This document shows positions 1-10,437 of a stretch of DNA of 64,000 nucleotides, in pieces; positions within the stretch are counted from its first letter, which is position 1, and each line of letters begins with the position of its first letter. Made by a program: the position numbers and the translations under genes. Source of the stretch: Labia minor. Taxonomy: Eukaryota; Arthropoda; Insecta; Dermaptera; Spongiphoridae. The stretch spans positions 52,588,421 through 52,652,420 of the forward strand of contig OY720348.1 of the NCBI GenBank assembly GCA_963082975.1, written 5' to 3'. The notes below the pieces were generated by a model. The model was given only the letters and a program-made list of their open reading frames with translations. It had not been told where the DNA came from and did no database searches.

Positions 1-1498
1 GAGAATTAGAAAAGATGAAGTTATACGAAAATTTGCAAATTGAATAAAACAAAAAATATATTAATCTTCTAAAATTGATTTTATGTATTTATGTTAAGTA
101 AATGTTATTATTGAATAATAATTATTATAATATATTTATAAATAAATAATTTTTATTAATATGAGATTTTATAAATGTATATATATATATATATATAAAT
201 AAATATATACATTAATATAGAAAATAAATGAAACATCGATTTCAATTTGTTAAAAGAGCGAACAGACAGACAGACAAAGTACCAGGTGAACCAGGTACTA
301 TTAATCTAAAAAACTAACCAAAATTAAATTAAATTTACATTATTTAAAAGATTATCGAATTATATCTAGAATTGATTAAAAATTAAATTTTTTTGATATC
401 TATTTTTTTTAATTTAAGATATTTATATTATCATGATTATTAAACTTTAAAATTACATTAAGTCAAAGGGCTTAAAAAGTACTAATGAAAGATTCATAAG
501 GAAATAACATTTTTCTATATAGTGTTTTTTGTAACTAGTATCATGAAGGTGTAGAATCTCCATTCCCGCCTCTCGTTAATACAATTAGGACCGGGGGAGG
601 GGGGGGAAACTTACAATTTATTAATGGATCCTTCAAAAATAAATTATCTACACTTGAATAAAAAGATTAATTTTTCATTTCTCCATTCATTATAATTATT
701 AATTATTATTATATTAACTAATTATTTCTTTAAGTAGAGGGGTGGGATTCAGGTTGCAAGAGTAGTAATTTCACAAAGAGGCTTATTGATTGGTCAAGTG
801 GTTTCAGATCCTCGATTGATGATATTAATCTATTAAGTGCTACGATTGAAAGAGCATTCACCTGATTTCATTTAAGCATAATACTAGAAACTAATTTCTT
901 CCATGGTGGGGACATGAAGAGGGTATTACTAATTAGTGCGAAAACGTCTCTTAGAAAGGAGGGTTAAAGTAAAGTATAATTAAATTATAACATCTTGGCA
1001 TATGGGAATTGTTGTTCAAGAGATTACAAAATAACATTCTCTTAAAAATGAAACACTTTAACTACAAACTAGAATTGATAATTTATATAAATATTAGGTT
1101 ACTTATAAAATAAATTAATTTTTATATGTAGTTATGTATAATTAATATGTTATAATAATTAAAAATAATTAACTAAAGTACAAAATAATTATAGTTTTTG
1201 TTAAAATAATTTAAAATAAAATACCATGGATTATATAAATAATGGTAAAATTATTTTTGAAAACTACATTAAAAAAAATAACTACTTAGAAAAAATATAA
1301 GTATTTATAAAATTAAAATTACATATTAATAGAACTTTTTGTTTCGCCTATGTGAGTATGGTGTAAAGTCAATTATCTGAAGCTTCCTTCTCATATTGTG
1401 CAGTGATGTATTGGTAAAATAAGAAGTGAGGGAACGCATATTGGGAGCAAAAAAGTCATATCTTTAGCAAACTATTTTTTCCTATATAAGTTTTTATT
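1..1498. other. AT-rich stretch without a recognised gene
   Basis: No coding exon or complete element is recognised. A short GACA run followed by a small hairpin (AGTACC ... GGTACT, about 277-300) resembles the 3' end of a rolling-circle element. A GC-richer patch at 540-610 contains a long G run. The part at about 1200-1372 is a second copy of the repeat at 3210-3625 (family O) and lacks the LINE fragment found there. Confidence 0.5.
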
Positions 1499-2110
1499 AC
1501 TATCTCGCATGAGATAGTATTGCGATCACGAAAATTTTCGATGTTGAGATTTTGATGTTTTTATACGTTTTGAAGATTCCTGACTCATTTTCACTAAGTT
1601 TGAGAAAAATGTCTGTGTGTGTGTATGTGTGTGTGTATGTATATAACCAAGATTACGCAAAAACGGTTTGAGCTAGAATGATGAAATTTGGTACATGGGT
1701 ATTATTCAAAATTCATAGTTTTCTATCAACTTTTGAGAAATGTAGCTCAACCGAAAGAGGGTCATTACCTACAACGTTTTTATTTTTTTTCTTCTAAAGT
1801 GACCGTAAAAATAAAGATATATGTTTGATAATTTTTTACATGATTAATAATTGTATACAACTGCTATATATAGAATTTCAGCTTGATTGAATCGCTGAAA
1901 GTACCAGGAATAATTTTTTAACACTGCAAATCTCACGCGCCAACACGTGACGTGGTGCCATCAACAAAGAGCGAAACATGTGCTGGTTTAATAAATATTA
2001 TTTATTAATTTTAATTAATAATTTATAATTAATTAAATTTAATTTAAATATAATATATGTTATTTAATTCAAATCAAATTGGGGGATATTCGAGTGGAGA
2101 CATTCCAGAT
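1499..2110 (+). mobile_element. Rolling-circle family A element, copy 1 (non-autonomous, Helentron/HINE-like)
   Basis: The copy starts with ACTATCTCGC and a small palindrome (TCTCGCATGAGATA). A GT-rich microsatellite follows near 1612-1640, then a core with GAAATTTGGTA and a CACGCGCCAACACGTGACG block, and a 3' end with an inverted copy of the start motif and a TGGAG/TTCCA hairpin. At least five other copies or parts lie at 6126, 7607, 29547, 43131 and 44635. No ORF is present. Terminal motifs, 3' hairpin, microsatellite and lack of a clear target duplication match non-autonomous Helentron elements. The superfamily is inferred from structure only. Confidence 0.7.
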
Positions 2111-2862
2111 CTTTTTTATTTTAGTTTTTCCTTCATTATTCAAAGAATATTAAATACAAATCATTTGTAATTCACCTTGTAAAAAGTAATTGAAGTATAT
2201 AAAGTATTTATATAATTATACGAGTTTATGAATATGAAAAATAATATTACAATCATAATTAATAAATATAATCATAGAGGATGTTTATTAAACGAATAAC
2301 TATGATTGATTAATAATATATTTATAATTAAAAAGATATTATTAGTGGCTATATATAATATAATAGATGCTAATTACCTGTTAGAATGTTCTCTCAGCAA
2401 TTTTGGCGTCTTTTTCTATTCACTGTTCAATGAATACTGAAATTCTTTTATTTTATATATTTTAATATTTTTTAATATTATTTTTCAAAGAATTGGCCGA
2501 GTCGCTTATCGCTTTTCAATGCAATCCTATAAACAATCGAATTATTCTGGCTGTGTCCGTTTGCCTCCTGCATTTATAAAATAAAGAATATCATTTATTT
2601 TTTATATATTAATAATTAAATAGATAAAGAAAATAATTTAAGGAATGTTTTTCATTAGAAAAAAGAAAATCTATATATAATTTATAAATGTTTACATATT
2701 TTCTTTTATAATTACATTAGAAACAATTTTTTATTTTATATTATGTTGTTATAGATTATATATTATGATATTTTATAGCCTAAGAGTTTTTAATTATATA
2801 TATTAAATTTAATTATTTATAAGTGATAAAGTCATGAGGGCCTCGGACCCTCTCCATATATA
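2111..2862 (+). mobile_element. Extension H directly downstream of family A (copy 1)
   Basis: This 0.75 kb AT-rich block recurs at 45236-46003 with high similarity, and both copies begin exactly where a family A element ends. It closes with a perfect 5-bp-stem hairpin, GAGGG-CCTCGGA-CCCTC (2836-2852), followed by TCCATATATATA. It has no ORF. The likeliest reading is that an A element once ran past its own 3' terminator to a second, downstream hairpin, and that the longer A+H unit then moved. Both copies are followed by a further A 3' end. Confidence 0.65.
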
Positions 2863-2864
2863 TA

Positions 2865-2983
2865 TTAATAAATATTATTTATTAATTTTAATTTATAATT
2901 AATTATATTTAATTTAAATATAATATATGTTAATTAATCCAATTCAAATATGCGAGATAGTCGAGTGGAGACACTCCAGCTTT
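2865..2983 (+). mobile_element. Family A 3'-end fragment
   Basis: Only the AT-rich tail, the CGAGATAGT motif and the terminal hairpin (TGGAG-ACA-CTCCA) of family A are present. It sits directly after extension H, as a similar fragment does at 46056-46266. The bases after the hairpin resemble the start of H again, suggesting a truncated head-to-tail repeat. Confidence 0.65.
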
Positions 2984-3137
2984 TTTTTCTTATTCTTACT
3001 ATTCAAAATATTAATGAACACAAAAAAGAAATTCTAACAGTATAGTGGGGGTTGTCGGGACATGAAAAAGTGCTGGAAAACGTTCCGGTTCTGAAAAAGG
3101 TAAGGAAACATCGTTCCCCTCCCAATACACCACTGGT

Positions 3138-3625
3138 ATTGTGTAACAACCGAAATCCACATTAAGTAAAAATTTAAATCTTCACTGAGTGTTTAAAAAT
3201 TATTCCTATTAAATTGTATATTTTGGATTATATAAATAAAGGTAAAAGGTTATTTGACAACTACTAATCCATTAATAATAACTACCTAGAAAAAAAATAT
3301 TAGGGTTATAAAATCGAGAAAGCTGCAATAGGCAGATCACGTGGCTAGAATGAGAGAGGAAAGAATGACGAAAAATATATTAGTGAGGAGACCGATTGGG
3401 AAACGTCCGCTTGGGTAGAGAATATTGGAAGGGACATGAGAGAGATGGGAGAGGGTAGGGATTGGATGATTGTGGCTCAGCATAGATACACCTGGTGAAA
3501 TGTGGTTGCTGCGACCATAAACTTTTGAGTTCCGTAGAGTTCCGTATAGCAAATAATAATTATTTATAAAATTAAAATTACATATTGATAGGACTTTTTG
3601 TTTATCCTATGAGAGATGGTATAAG
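3138..3625 (+). repeat. Family O repeat carrying a LINE fragment
   Basis: The flanks of the LINE fragment (3138-3300 and 3558-3625) match a continuous stretch at about 1200-1372, and the first 90 bases match 3855-3950. The family is AT-rich and has no coding potential. I cannot name it. Confidence 0.55.
3301..3557 (+). pseudogene. RTE-like LINE, 3'-terminal fragment of ORF2
   Basis: The plus strand reads ADHVARM, then ILVRRPIGKRPLG, then a region corresponding to the usual 'AQDRxxWRxxVxAA' end. This is the C-terminal tail after the reverse transcriptase domain of RTE-type non-LTR retrotransposons common in arthropods. Stops interrupt the frame. Only about 85 codons remain, consistent with 5' truncation. 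The same tail occurs at 9440, 10438, 15255, 17330, 33355, 40150, 62125 and 63945. The clade call rests on motif memory; membership of the LINE class is more certain. Confidence 0.75.
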
Positions 3626-3628
3626 GGG

Positions 3629-3822
3629 CAGTGTTAACCAAGGTTTTTTTGTGTCATGCCCCACATAAGCCCTTCTAAAATTCTTATGCCTCCCTATGTA
3701 ACATATACATAATTTTTAATATTAAAAAGGGTTAAACTCGTGTTGAGTCCATTTTCGAATTGCCCCCGTTTACAATCCAATTGCCCCCCTGTGGGGCGTG
3801 GGCCCCACGTTTGAAAACACTA
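3629..3822. mobile_element. hAT-like MITE relic
   Basis: The left end CAGTGTTAACCAAGG and the right end (CACGTTTGAAAACACTAG) are imperfect inverted repeats. The inside is rich in GCCCC/GGGGC, as in many short hAT elements whose ends read CAGTGTTTCTCAACC. No coding sequence. A clean 8-bp target duplication is not visible, so the copy is old or its ends are slightly misplaced. Confidence 0.5.
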
Positions 3823-3854
3823 GTAGTACTAAAATGTAGTACATTATCTACTCA

Positions 3855-3950
3855 AATAGTATAACAGCCGAAATCCGCATAAAGTAAAAATTTGAAATTT
3901 CACTCAAATTTTAATTAAAAATTATTCTTATTGAATTTGAAATTTTACGT
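3855..3950 (+). repeat. Family O repeat, second fragment
   Basis: This stretch repeats 3138-3230 (ACAGCCGAAATCC ... AAGTAAAAATTTGAAATTTC) with scattered differences. It lies just beyond the hAT-like MITE. Function unknown. Confidence 0.5.
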
Positions 3951-3984
3951 TTAATTTTTTAGTTTACATAAAATATTAAATTAA

Positions 3985-4616
3985 ATTTCCCGATATAAAT
4001 TGAGCTCTAACTCGGGATTTTTTTTAAAAGCGTGTATAATTTGTTATCTCATTAATTAAGAGCCGGTAGGTGTGGGGATGGATAACTTTTTTTCTACTTA
4101 AATAAAAATTATACAACCAATAATATATCAACAGTACAAAGAGGTTTCCGGTTTAGTTAATTAATGAAGAATAAGAAATATATTTATATAAAATATATAT
4201 AAATAAAGTAAAAAAATAAAAAAAGTTTTTTTTTTGTTTTTAAAAGCACCTTTTTTAGAATTCATTGTTTTTTTTTTAAACAACTTTTCAACATCCATTT
4301 TGAATGAATGAATCCACAAATTTGACATATGCATATCTTCTAGATGGAAATCAAAGTTGAAATTAAATTAAAGTAGGGGAGAGAGAGAGAGAGAGGGAGA
4401 GATGCTGAAGTTGATTTAAGCAAGAATCGTTGACATTATATTTTATACATGAGTTCTTTCATCTGTTTTTACAAAAAGTAAAATAATATATAGATAGAAG
4501 AGAGAAACGGAAAAGATATAATAAAATAAAAGGAAATTTAATTGGATTCAATCAAAGTTTATAAACATTAATATTGAGAAAATTAAATAAAACAACTTTC
4601 ACTTGACAACTTCTTG

Positions 4617-4657
<41 letters not shown>

Positions 4658-5024
4658 CAATTTCATCTATTATATATTATTTTATATCTCTTGACAAATT
4701 TATTTATAATTTTCTTTTTGTATTTATAAAAAAAAAAATTAATTCCTGGCATAACGGAATTTGTTTTACAAAGAAGCGCAATAAAAGATGGGTATAAATA
4801 TGCAGCCGATTTAAAAATGAGTTACGTTCAAAAAAAAAGATGACGCAAATTGAAACGACGCAAATCGAAACGACGTAAAGTGAATTAAGATTTTCTATAG
4901 GAAACCTTGTAAAGATCGAAGATAGGTTCCAGAGTTACGAAAATACTACATTTTAAAAAGAAAATTGAAAAAAGTAAACATTTAAAAAACAAAAATAATA
5001 TAAAATTTTATTACATTCATACAA
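3985..5024. other. AT-rich stretch with simple repeats and a 15-bp tandem motif
   Basis: No gene seen. It holds a GA run (about 4378-4400), an uninterrupted (TA)18 tract (4621-4656), and three imperfect tandem copies of GAAACGACGCAAATC (about 4841-4885). A shorter version of the last motif recurs near 6008-6027. Confidence 0.6.
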
Positions 5025-5508
5025 AATAAGTTGACCTGTGGCAAGGTACGAACCAACCGACGGTTTGAAGTAAATTAATTTCCAGCTACAGAAACAATTT
5101 AAAATAAATTTAAGATATCTATTAATGTAATAAAAAACAGATATGGATATAACATAAATATTTTTAATTTTATTTTATTTATAACATATATGTAAGACCA
5201 GGCTGTGACGGCATGAATGGCTGGATGACGTCATATAATTTTAAATTAAGAAAAAACTAATAAAGATGATTTTTGCACCAAAAGTTGATCAATTCATCAT
5301 ACTGATACATTAAGTAAATATACCAAATTTCATCAAAATCCGTTGAGCCGTTCAAGCTGTACACATCTATACGGACGGACGGACGGACAGACATCATGCT
5401 AAAAATACTTTTTTCTGTTAAGAAAATGCATATATGTAAAAATCTCCACATGTGAAATTTGGTGTGAAAACAATACCTCCCTTACTATCGTCACTCGGTA
5501 AAAAAGAA
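5025..5508 (-). mobile_element. Rolling-circle family G element, copy 1
   Basis: Reading the minus strand, it starts with TTTTACCGAGTGACGATAG, carries a (GTCC)n microsatellite (plus-strand GGAC, about 5373-5393), the core GATGAAATTTGGTATATT, and a TGACGTCA-containing block. It ends with CCGTCGGTTGG and a decayed hairpin. Copies at 46420 and 55490 show the intact form: ACCGACCGACG at the 5' end, its inverse near the 3' end, then GACCTG-GTCA-CAGGTC. The layout is the same as in families A and B. No ORF. Confidence 0.65.
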
Positions 5509-6125
5509 ACTATTCAATTAATTTATGAAAAATAAAATTAAAATTAATTATTGACTGATGAGTCCATAGTGGCCGTTGTCCTAAGTCGGCTTCTTTCACA
5601 AAAAATTGATCCAATGTTTGCTGAACATTGAATATACACATCTAGATGAAACGAGCAATTCAATATATAATTAATATCTATTTAAGAATAAATTAAAATT
5701 AATAAATAAAATAAATAATAATAAATATATAAATTACTTAAAATTACAAAATACTATTTACAAAAATTTACGACTCACTAGGAAAGTTAAATTTTTTAAA
5801 TATTGTTTTGTTACACATTGTATTTAATTTTCCACAAAACATATCACCGTGATGTACATTCTGGGAAATCCCCCCAGGAAAAAAGAGAAAATCTCAAAAA
5901 ATAAAAAAAAAATAAAAAATTGAACACTCGAACCCAAAACAACGGAACCTCGAAAAATCTAACGGCACACAGTCAAATTAAGCAGCAACACAACTTCGAA
6001 AAAACGCAGAACGAAACGACGCAAAGCAAGGTATTGGTGTATTCCATATGAACATTTGTTTATTCTTGTTTCATTTATGTTGAGTTCTGGAACTAATGAA
6101 GCAGCATTTAAGATACAAGGTTTAC
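5509..6125. other. AT-rich stretch, no gene seen
   Basis: Contains a second occurrence of the CGAAACGACGCAAAG motif near 6012-6027, matching the tandem copies at 4841-4885. Together the two sites could be the ends of a degraded element, but terminal repeats are not clear. Nothing else recognised. Confidence 0.4.
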
Positions 6126-6824
6126 ACTATCTCGCCAGACAGAGTATTACGATCACGAAAATTTTCGATGTCGAGATTTTGATGTTTTTATACGTTTTGA
6201 AGGTCCCTGAGTCATTTTCACTAAGGTTGAGATAAATGTCTGTGTGTATGTGTGTATGAAGACAAGATTACGCAAAAACGGTTTTAGCAAGAATCATGAA
6301 ATTTGGTAAACGGGCTTTATTCGTTTTATACGTTTTGAAGGTTCCTGAATCATTTTCAGTAAGGTTGAGAAAAATGTGTTTGTTTGTGTGTGTAGACAAG
6401 ATTACGTAAAAATGATTTGAGCTAGAATAATGAAATTTGGTACACGGACATTATTCAAAATTCGTAGTTTTCTATCAATTTTTGAGAAATGTAACTCATT
6501 CGGAAAAGGACCAATACCTACCACGTTTTCATTTTTTTCCTCTAAACTGCCCGTAAAAATATAGATATATGTTTGATAGTTTTTCACATGATTAAAAATT
6601 GTATAAAACTGCTATATATAGAATTTTAGCTTGATTGATTGACTAAAAGTACCGGAATTAATTTTTTAACACTGCAAATCACGCTCCAGCACGTGACGTG
6701 CCATCAACAAACAGCCAAACATAAATATTATTTATTAATTCTAATTTATAATTTAATTAATTGAATTTATATGTAAATTAATCTAATTCAAATTTGCGAG
6801 AGAGTCGAGTGGAGACGCTCCAGA
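6126..6824 (+). mobile_element. Rolling-circle family A element, copy 2 with internal tandem duplication
   Basis: It begins ACTATCTCGCC and ends with AGTCGAGTGGAGACGCTCCAG. The segment from TTTTATACGTTTTGAAGG through GAAATTTGGTA occurs twice in a row (about 6188-6318 and 6319-6450), each time with its own GT-rich microsatellite, so this copy is longer than the others. No ORF. Confidence 0.7.
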
Positions 6825-7606
6825 TATATTACTAGTGAAGTTACAGTGCTATGTGTATAGAATATTTCTTCTTCAAATATTTATATTCTTTTAATATATT
6901 ATATTAAAATTTTCAAATCGACATATTGATTTAAATTAATCAAACACACACACACACACACACATCAAATCTGGTTTTAATAAAATTATTAATGAAATAT
7001 TTTAAATATAAAAAAATTATATCTAAATTGTAATTATAGATAATGCTCTTGTTTTTAAACTTGGTTATTGGATAAATGTAATGAATAAATGTCAAATTTT
7101 TCTTTAAAAAAATACTTCAATATAATTATTATTCATTATCAATAAAGTATATCAAATTTAGCTCTTAATGATAAATGATTAAACATTATCAGCGTCATCA
7201 TTTTCTGAATAATGTAACCGATAACCAGATCCCAAATGAAAATGATGTCAATTTAATCTTTCTCTCTGAGACCGTGATTGGTAACTCAGTGGAAAGTTTA
7301 ATATTAATTATTTTGATTATTTTTTGCAATTCATCACTGAAAATACATGAAAAAACAGGTAAATTAACATAAAACTGGCTTTACGTTTTTCATTATTATT
7401 ATAATTATTCCAATTTTTTTTTTAATTTATCCGTTTTTGGACTTTATGTCCATTTTAGGTAAATAAGTATTAAATCTTGAATCAAAGTGAACTTGGATAG
7501 GTTAAATTTTCCTTAACCCCAAGTTTGAAGAAACAAAGTTATTTGCTATTAAATGGAGAACCCAGAGAAATAGCATTAGTCAAGTAATCTATTACAAAAA
7601 CAATAA
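6825..7606. other. AT-rich spacer
   Basis: Contains a (CA)n tract near 6943-6963. No coding, RNA or mobile element feature recognised. Confidence 0.5.
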
Positions 7607-8142
7607 GCTCGAGTCGACTATCTCGCAATTTGAATTGTATTAAATAATATATATTATATTTAAATTAAATTTAATTAATTATAAATTTTAAATTAAAATT
7701 AATAAATTATATTTATTAAACCAGCGCATGTTTGGCTCTTTGTTGATGGCAGCACGTCACGTGTTGGCGCGTGAGATTTACAGTGTTAAAAAATTAATTT
7801 TGGTACTTTCAGCGATTCAATCAAGCTGAAATTCTATGTATAGCAGTTTTATACAATTTTTAATCATGGGAAAAACTATCAAACCTATATCTTTATTTTT
7901 ATGGACACTTTAGAGGAAAAAAAATCAAAACGTTGTAGGTAATGACCCTCTTCCGGTTGAGCTACATTTCTCAAAAGTTGATGGAAAACTACAAACTTTG
8001 AATAATGGCCGTATATCAAATTTCATTATTCTAGCTCAAACCGTTTTTGCGTAATCTTGTCTACATACAAACACGTATAAAAACATCAAAATCTCAACAT
8101 CGAAAATTTTCATGTTCGCAATACTATGTCTGGTGAGATAGT
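7607..8142 (-). mobile_element. Rolling-circle family A element, copy 3
   Basis: A minus-strand copy. The 5' end motif appears at the right (GAGATAGT at 8135-8142), the CACGCGCCAACACGTGACG block near 7750-7770, and the 3' end motif at the left. The terminal hairpin is altered, and the long GT microsatellite is almost absent compared with copies 1 and 4. Confidence 0.65.
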
Positions 8143-8689
8143 AAAAAATGTATATGACTTGAGTGGATGAATAAAAAGTAAAAAAATTTTATTAAAGATT
8201 TAAAATTTCTACAATAGAAATAAATACTTATATGTAGGGAGATTGTCATTTAATATTAGGAATTAAAAAATCATTTCATTCATCGGAACTTGAATACATT
8301 ATAATAAATGTAAAATAAAATATCGAATAATAATATAAATTAAAAAAAAAAAAATTAAAAAGCCTTAAATTGATTAATTATTATTTAACTTAGTATTTAA
8401 TAATTGTATGAGAAATTTTTATCAGTGTATCATCTTCTAAAAATATATAATGGTAATATTCTGAACAAGTTTATCCTTCATATTGAATTTTAGTTGAAGT
8501 AGCTAGAGTATCAACATTCAATCCCGATTTTTCATTTATCCAAAAATTATTGTAAAAAAAAATTTATATGGTAAAAAAAAATTGATCGAAAATCTGCATT
8601 AAATTTAACATTAATCATTTATTAATTTGTAGTGTCCACGCACCCAATAGATGGCGTTAATTAAATATAAACGTTGAGAACGATAGTAA
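8143..8689. other. AT-rich spacer
   Basis: No gene or named element seen. Poly-A runs and TA-rich sequence only. Confidence 0.5.
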
Positions 8690-8915
8690 CATCTATAATA
8701 ATAAAAGCAAGTGTAATGTGTCTGTCTGTTTGTTTGTCTGTTTGTCTGACCGAGCTCTCCAGCAAAAACTATCGCACGCAGGGACCTGGAATTTTTTACA
8801 CGGAAGCTCAAAGGGGCTGGCCACCAGACCTCGAGGCCCGATTTTCGATTTTTTAATTAGAAAAATTTTAAAAAAATTATAAAGAATATTAATTAAAAAT
8901 AGTTTAGTTACCATA
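8690..8915 (+). mobile_element. Helitron-like fragment with GTCT microsatellite (family P)
   Basis: TCTATAATAATAAAAGC is followed by GTGTCTGTCTG with variant GTTT/GTCT repeats, then a unique 100-base GC-richer block. This order, a TA-rich 5' end followed by a GTCY microsatellite, is typical of DINE-1-like elements. The last 50 bases (AGTTTAGTTACCATA) are shared with 41394-41420 and so are a common flank of the mini-Helitron next to it. No ORF. Confidence 0.5.
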
Positions 8916-9000
8916 CTAGATCATAGAGGCGCTGGTGGCGATAATTTGGCGATAATTTAAATTCTGAGCAATGTGCAGATAAAAATCTTTTTATATATCT
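8916..9000 (-). mobile_element. Very short Helitron (family L), internally deleted to about 85 bp
   Basis: On the minus strand it starts with a degenerate ATATATAAAAAG 5' end and GCACATTGCTCAG, as in the larger family C Helitrons. It ends CGC-CACCA-GCG, ten bases, then CTAG followed by T. The same 5' and 3' flanks surround a 611-bp version at 40783-41393, so this is a deleted copy of one insertion carried on both copies of repeat D. Confidence 0.6.
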
Positions 9001-9299
9001 ATTGATATTTACAATATCTCAATTGATCTTATTGGCCTTTTAAACTTTGATAACATTCACATTACGGCTATAATTTAATACTATTAATTTTTAAGATTAT
9101 GTGAGTAAATTATTTTAATTAAGAAAATTTAATCTCATAATTGGATTTTCACGTAAGATTTTAATATATAATATATTTTTTAATATTATTTTTATAGTAG
9201 TTTAGTGTTATGCTAATTTTATATTTTATTTTTATTTTGTTTACTCTGATTTTTTTTTAAATAAATTAATAGCATTTAAAGTAGCATAAAAAAATTAAT

Positions 9300-9640
9300 C
9301 GAGGCAGGAAAATTGATGGGGTTTGAAATTAATAGTGATAAGACAAAATAATTAGTATCAGAGAGAATAATATTTGCAAAGAATTTAAATCGAGGTTGCA
9401 ATCGGGAAATTATTATCAAAGGGGATCAAAATTATTAAATTATAGGTCATGAAATAGAGAAGGCTGGGGCCGACAGGGCACATGGCTAGCATGGGAGAGG
9501 AAAATATATTGGTGGGAGTTCGATTGGAAAACGTCCGTTTGGAAGACCAATTGTGAACAGGGTGGACAATGTAGGAAGGAACGTGAGAGAGATAGGATAG
9601 GGTAGGAGTTAGATGGTTATAGCTCAGAATAGGGACACTC
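9300..9640 (+). pseudogene. RTE-like LINE fragment inside repeat D (copy X)
   Basis: It contains parts of the reverse transcriptase C-terminal region (MGFEINSDKT-like) and then the AGHVARM-type tail in broken frames. The segment that would encode the VVLYGWEAW block, present in the other copy at 40150-40500, is missing here. It runs straight into the Helitron 3' terminus at 9641. Confidence 0.6.
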
Positions 9641-9711
9641 GGGGGGGGGGGTACAGGGGGCGGAGCCCCCGTCTAGGTGTGAAGAGCGCCGAAGGCGCTC
9701 TGATCAGCTAG
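9641..9711 (+). mobile_element. Family C Helitron 3' terminus
   Basis: GGGGGCGGAGCCCCCGTCTAG is followed by a perfect hairpin, GAGCGCC-GAA-GGCGCTC, then TGATCAG and a terminal CTAG (9708-9711) with T as the next base. This is the standard Helitron 3' end. Four other copies lie at 10189, 16487, 34598 and 51331, all followed by T in element orientation. The matching 5' end of this copy is not identifiable. Confidence 0.85.
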
Positions 9712-10437
9712 TGTTTAATAAATTGTACATATGTAAAATAAATGTCAAATTAAATCAAGCAAACATATTTATATTTGCAATTTGCAACTCTCACTATCCT
9801 TCCTTCACACATTCCATCCATCAAAACAAATCCATTCAGGTTGAATATTCAGAAAATATGCATTAATAAAAAAAACACTTGCATTAAATCTTAGTCATCT
9901 GAAAATGTCTAAACAGAACAGTGAATTTATAAAACCAAAATCATTGATGACCATATATACTTTTACAATTAGTATAAACATAATTTTATAATTTTATTTT
10001 AAATTTTAAATTTTAAATAAATCAAATATTTCAAATGTTAATTCGTATTAATACATTAAACTATTATGATTGATGGAATGATAGTGAAAGTTACAATTAC
10101 AAATATTAATATTTGTGATTTGGTAAAACTCTATGATTTTATTTGTCATTTATCTTATATATTTATATACAATTTATTATAAATATTACTAGCTGCTCAG
10201 AGCGCCTTCGGCGCTCTTCACACCTAGACGGGGGCTCCGCCCCCTGTACCCCCGCACTCGGGTACATAGTATTTGGTTGAAAGTAGTAAAAGGTTTTCAT
10301 CCATTTTGTTTCAATCCGTATATTACAAAAAACATTCATTTCTTTTTGTGTTCTTATTTAAAAATATATTTCAATTTAAAATCAGTAAATTAATTATATT
10401 TATTATTATTGTATATGGTATATCTATCTATCTATGT

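Larger units (their letters stand above)
9001..10188 (+). repeat. Repeat D, left part of copy X
   Basis: Inverted copy of about 39736-40782. The match covers 9005-9300 (AGATCAATTGAGATATTG on the minus strand), a LINE remnant, and 9725-10188. It breaks at 10188, where the outer Helitron is inserted, and resumes at 17071. Copy X retains a Helitron 3' end at 9641-9711 that copy Y lacks. Confidence 0.75.
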
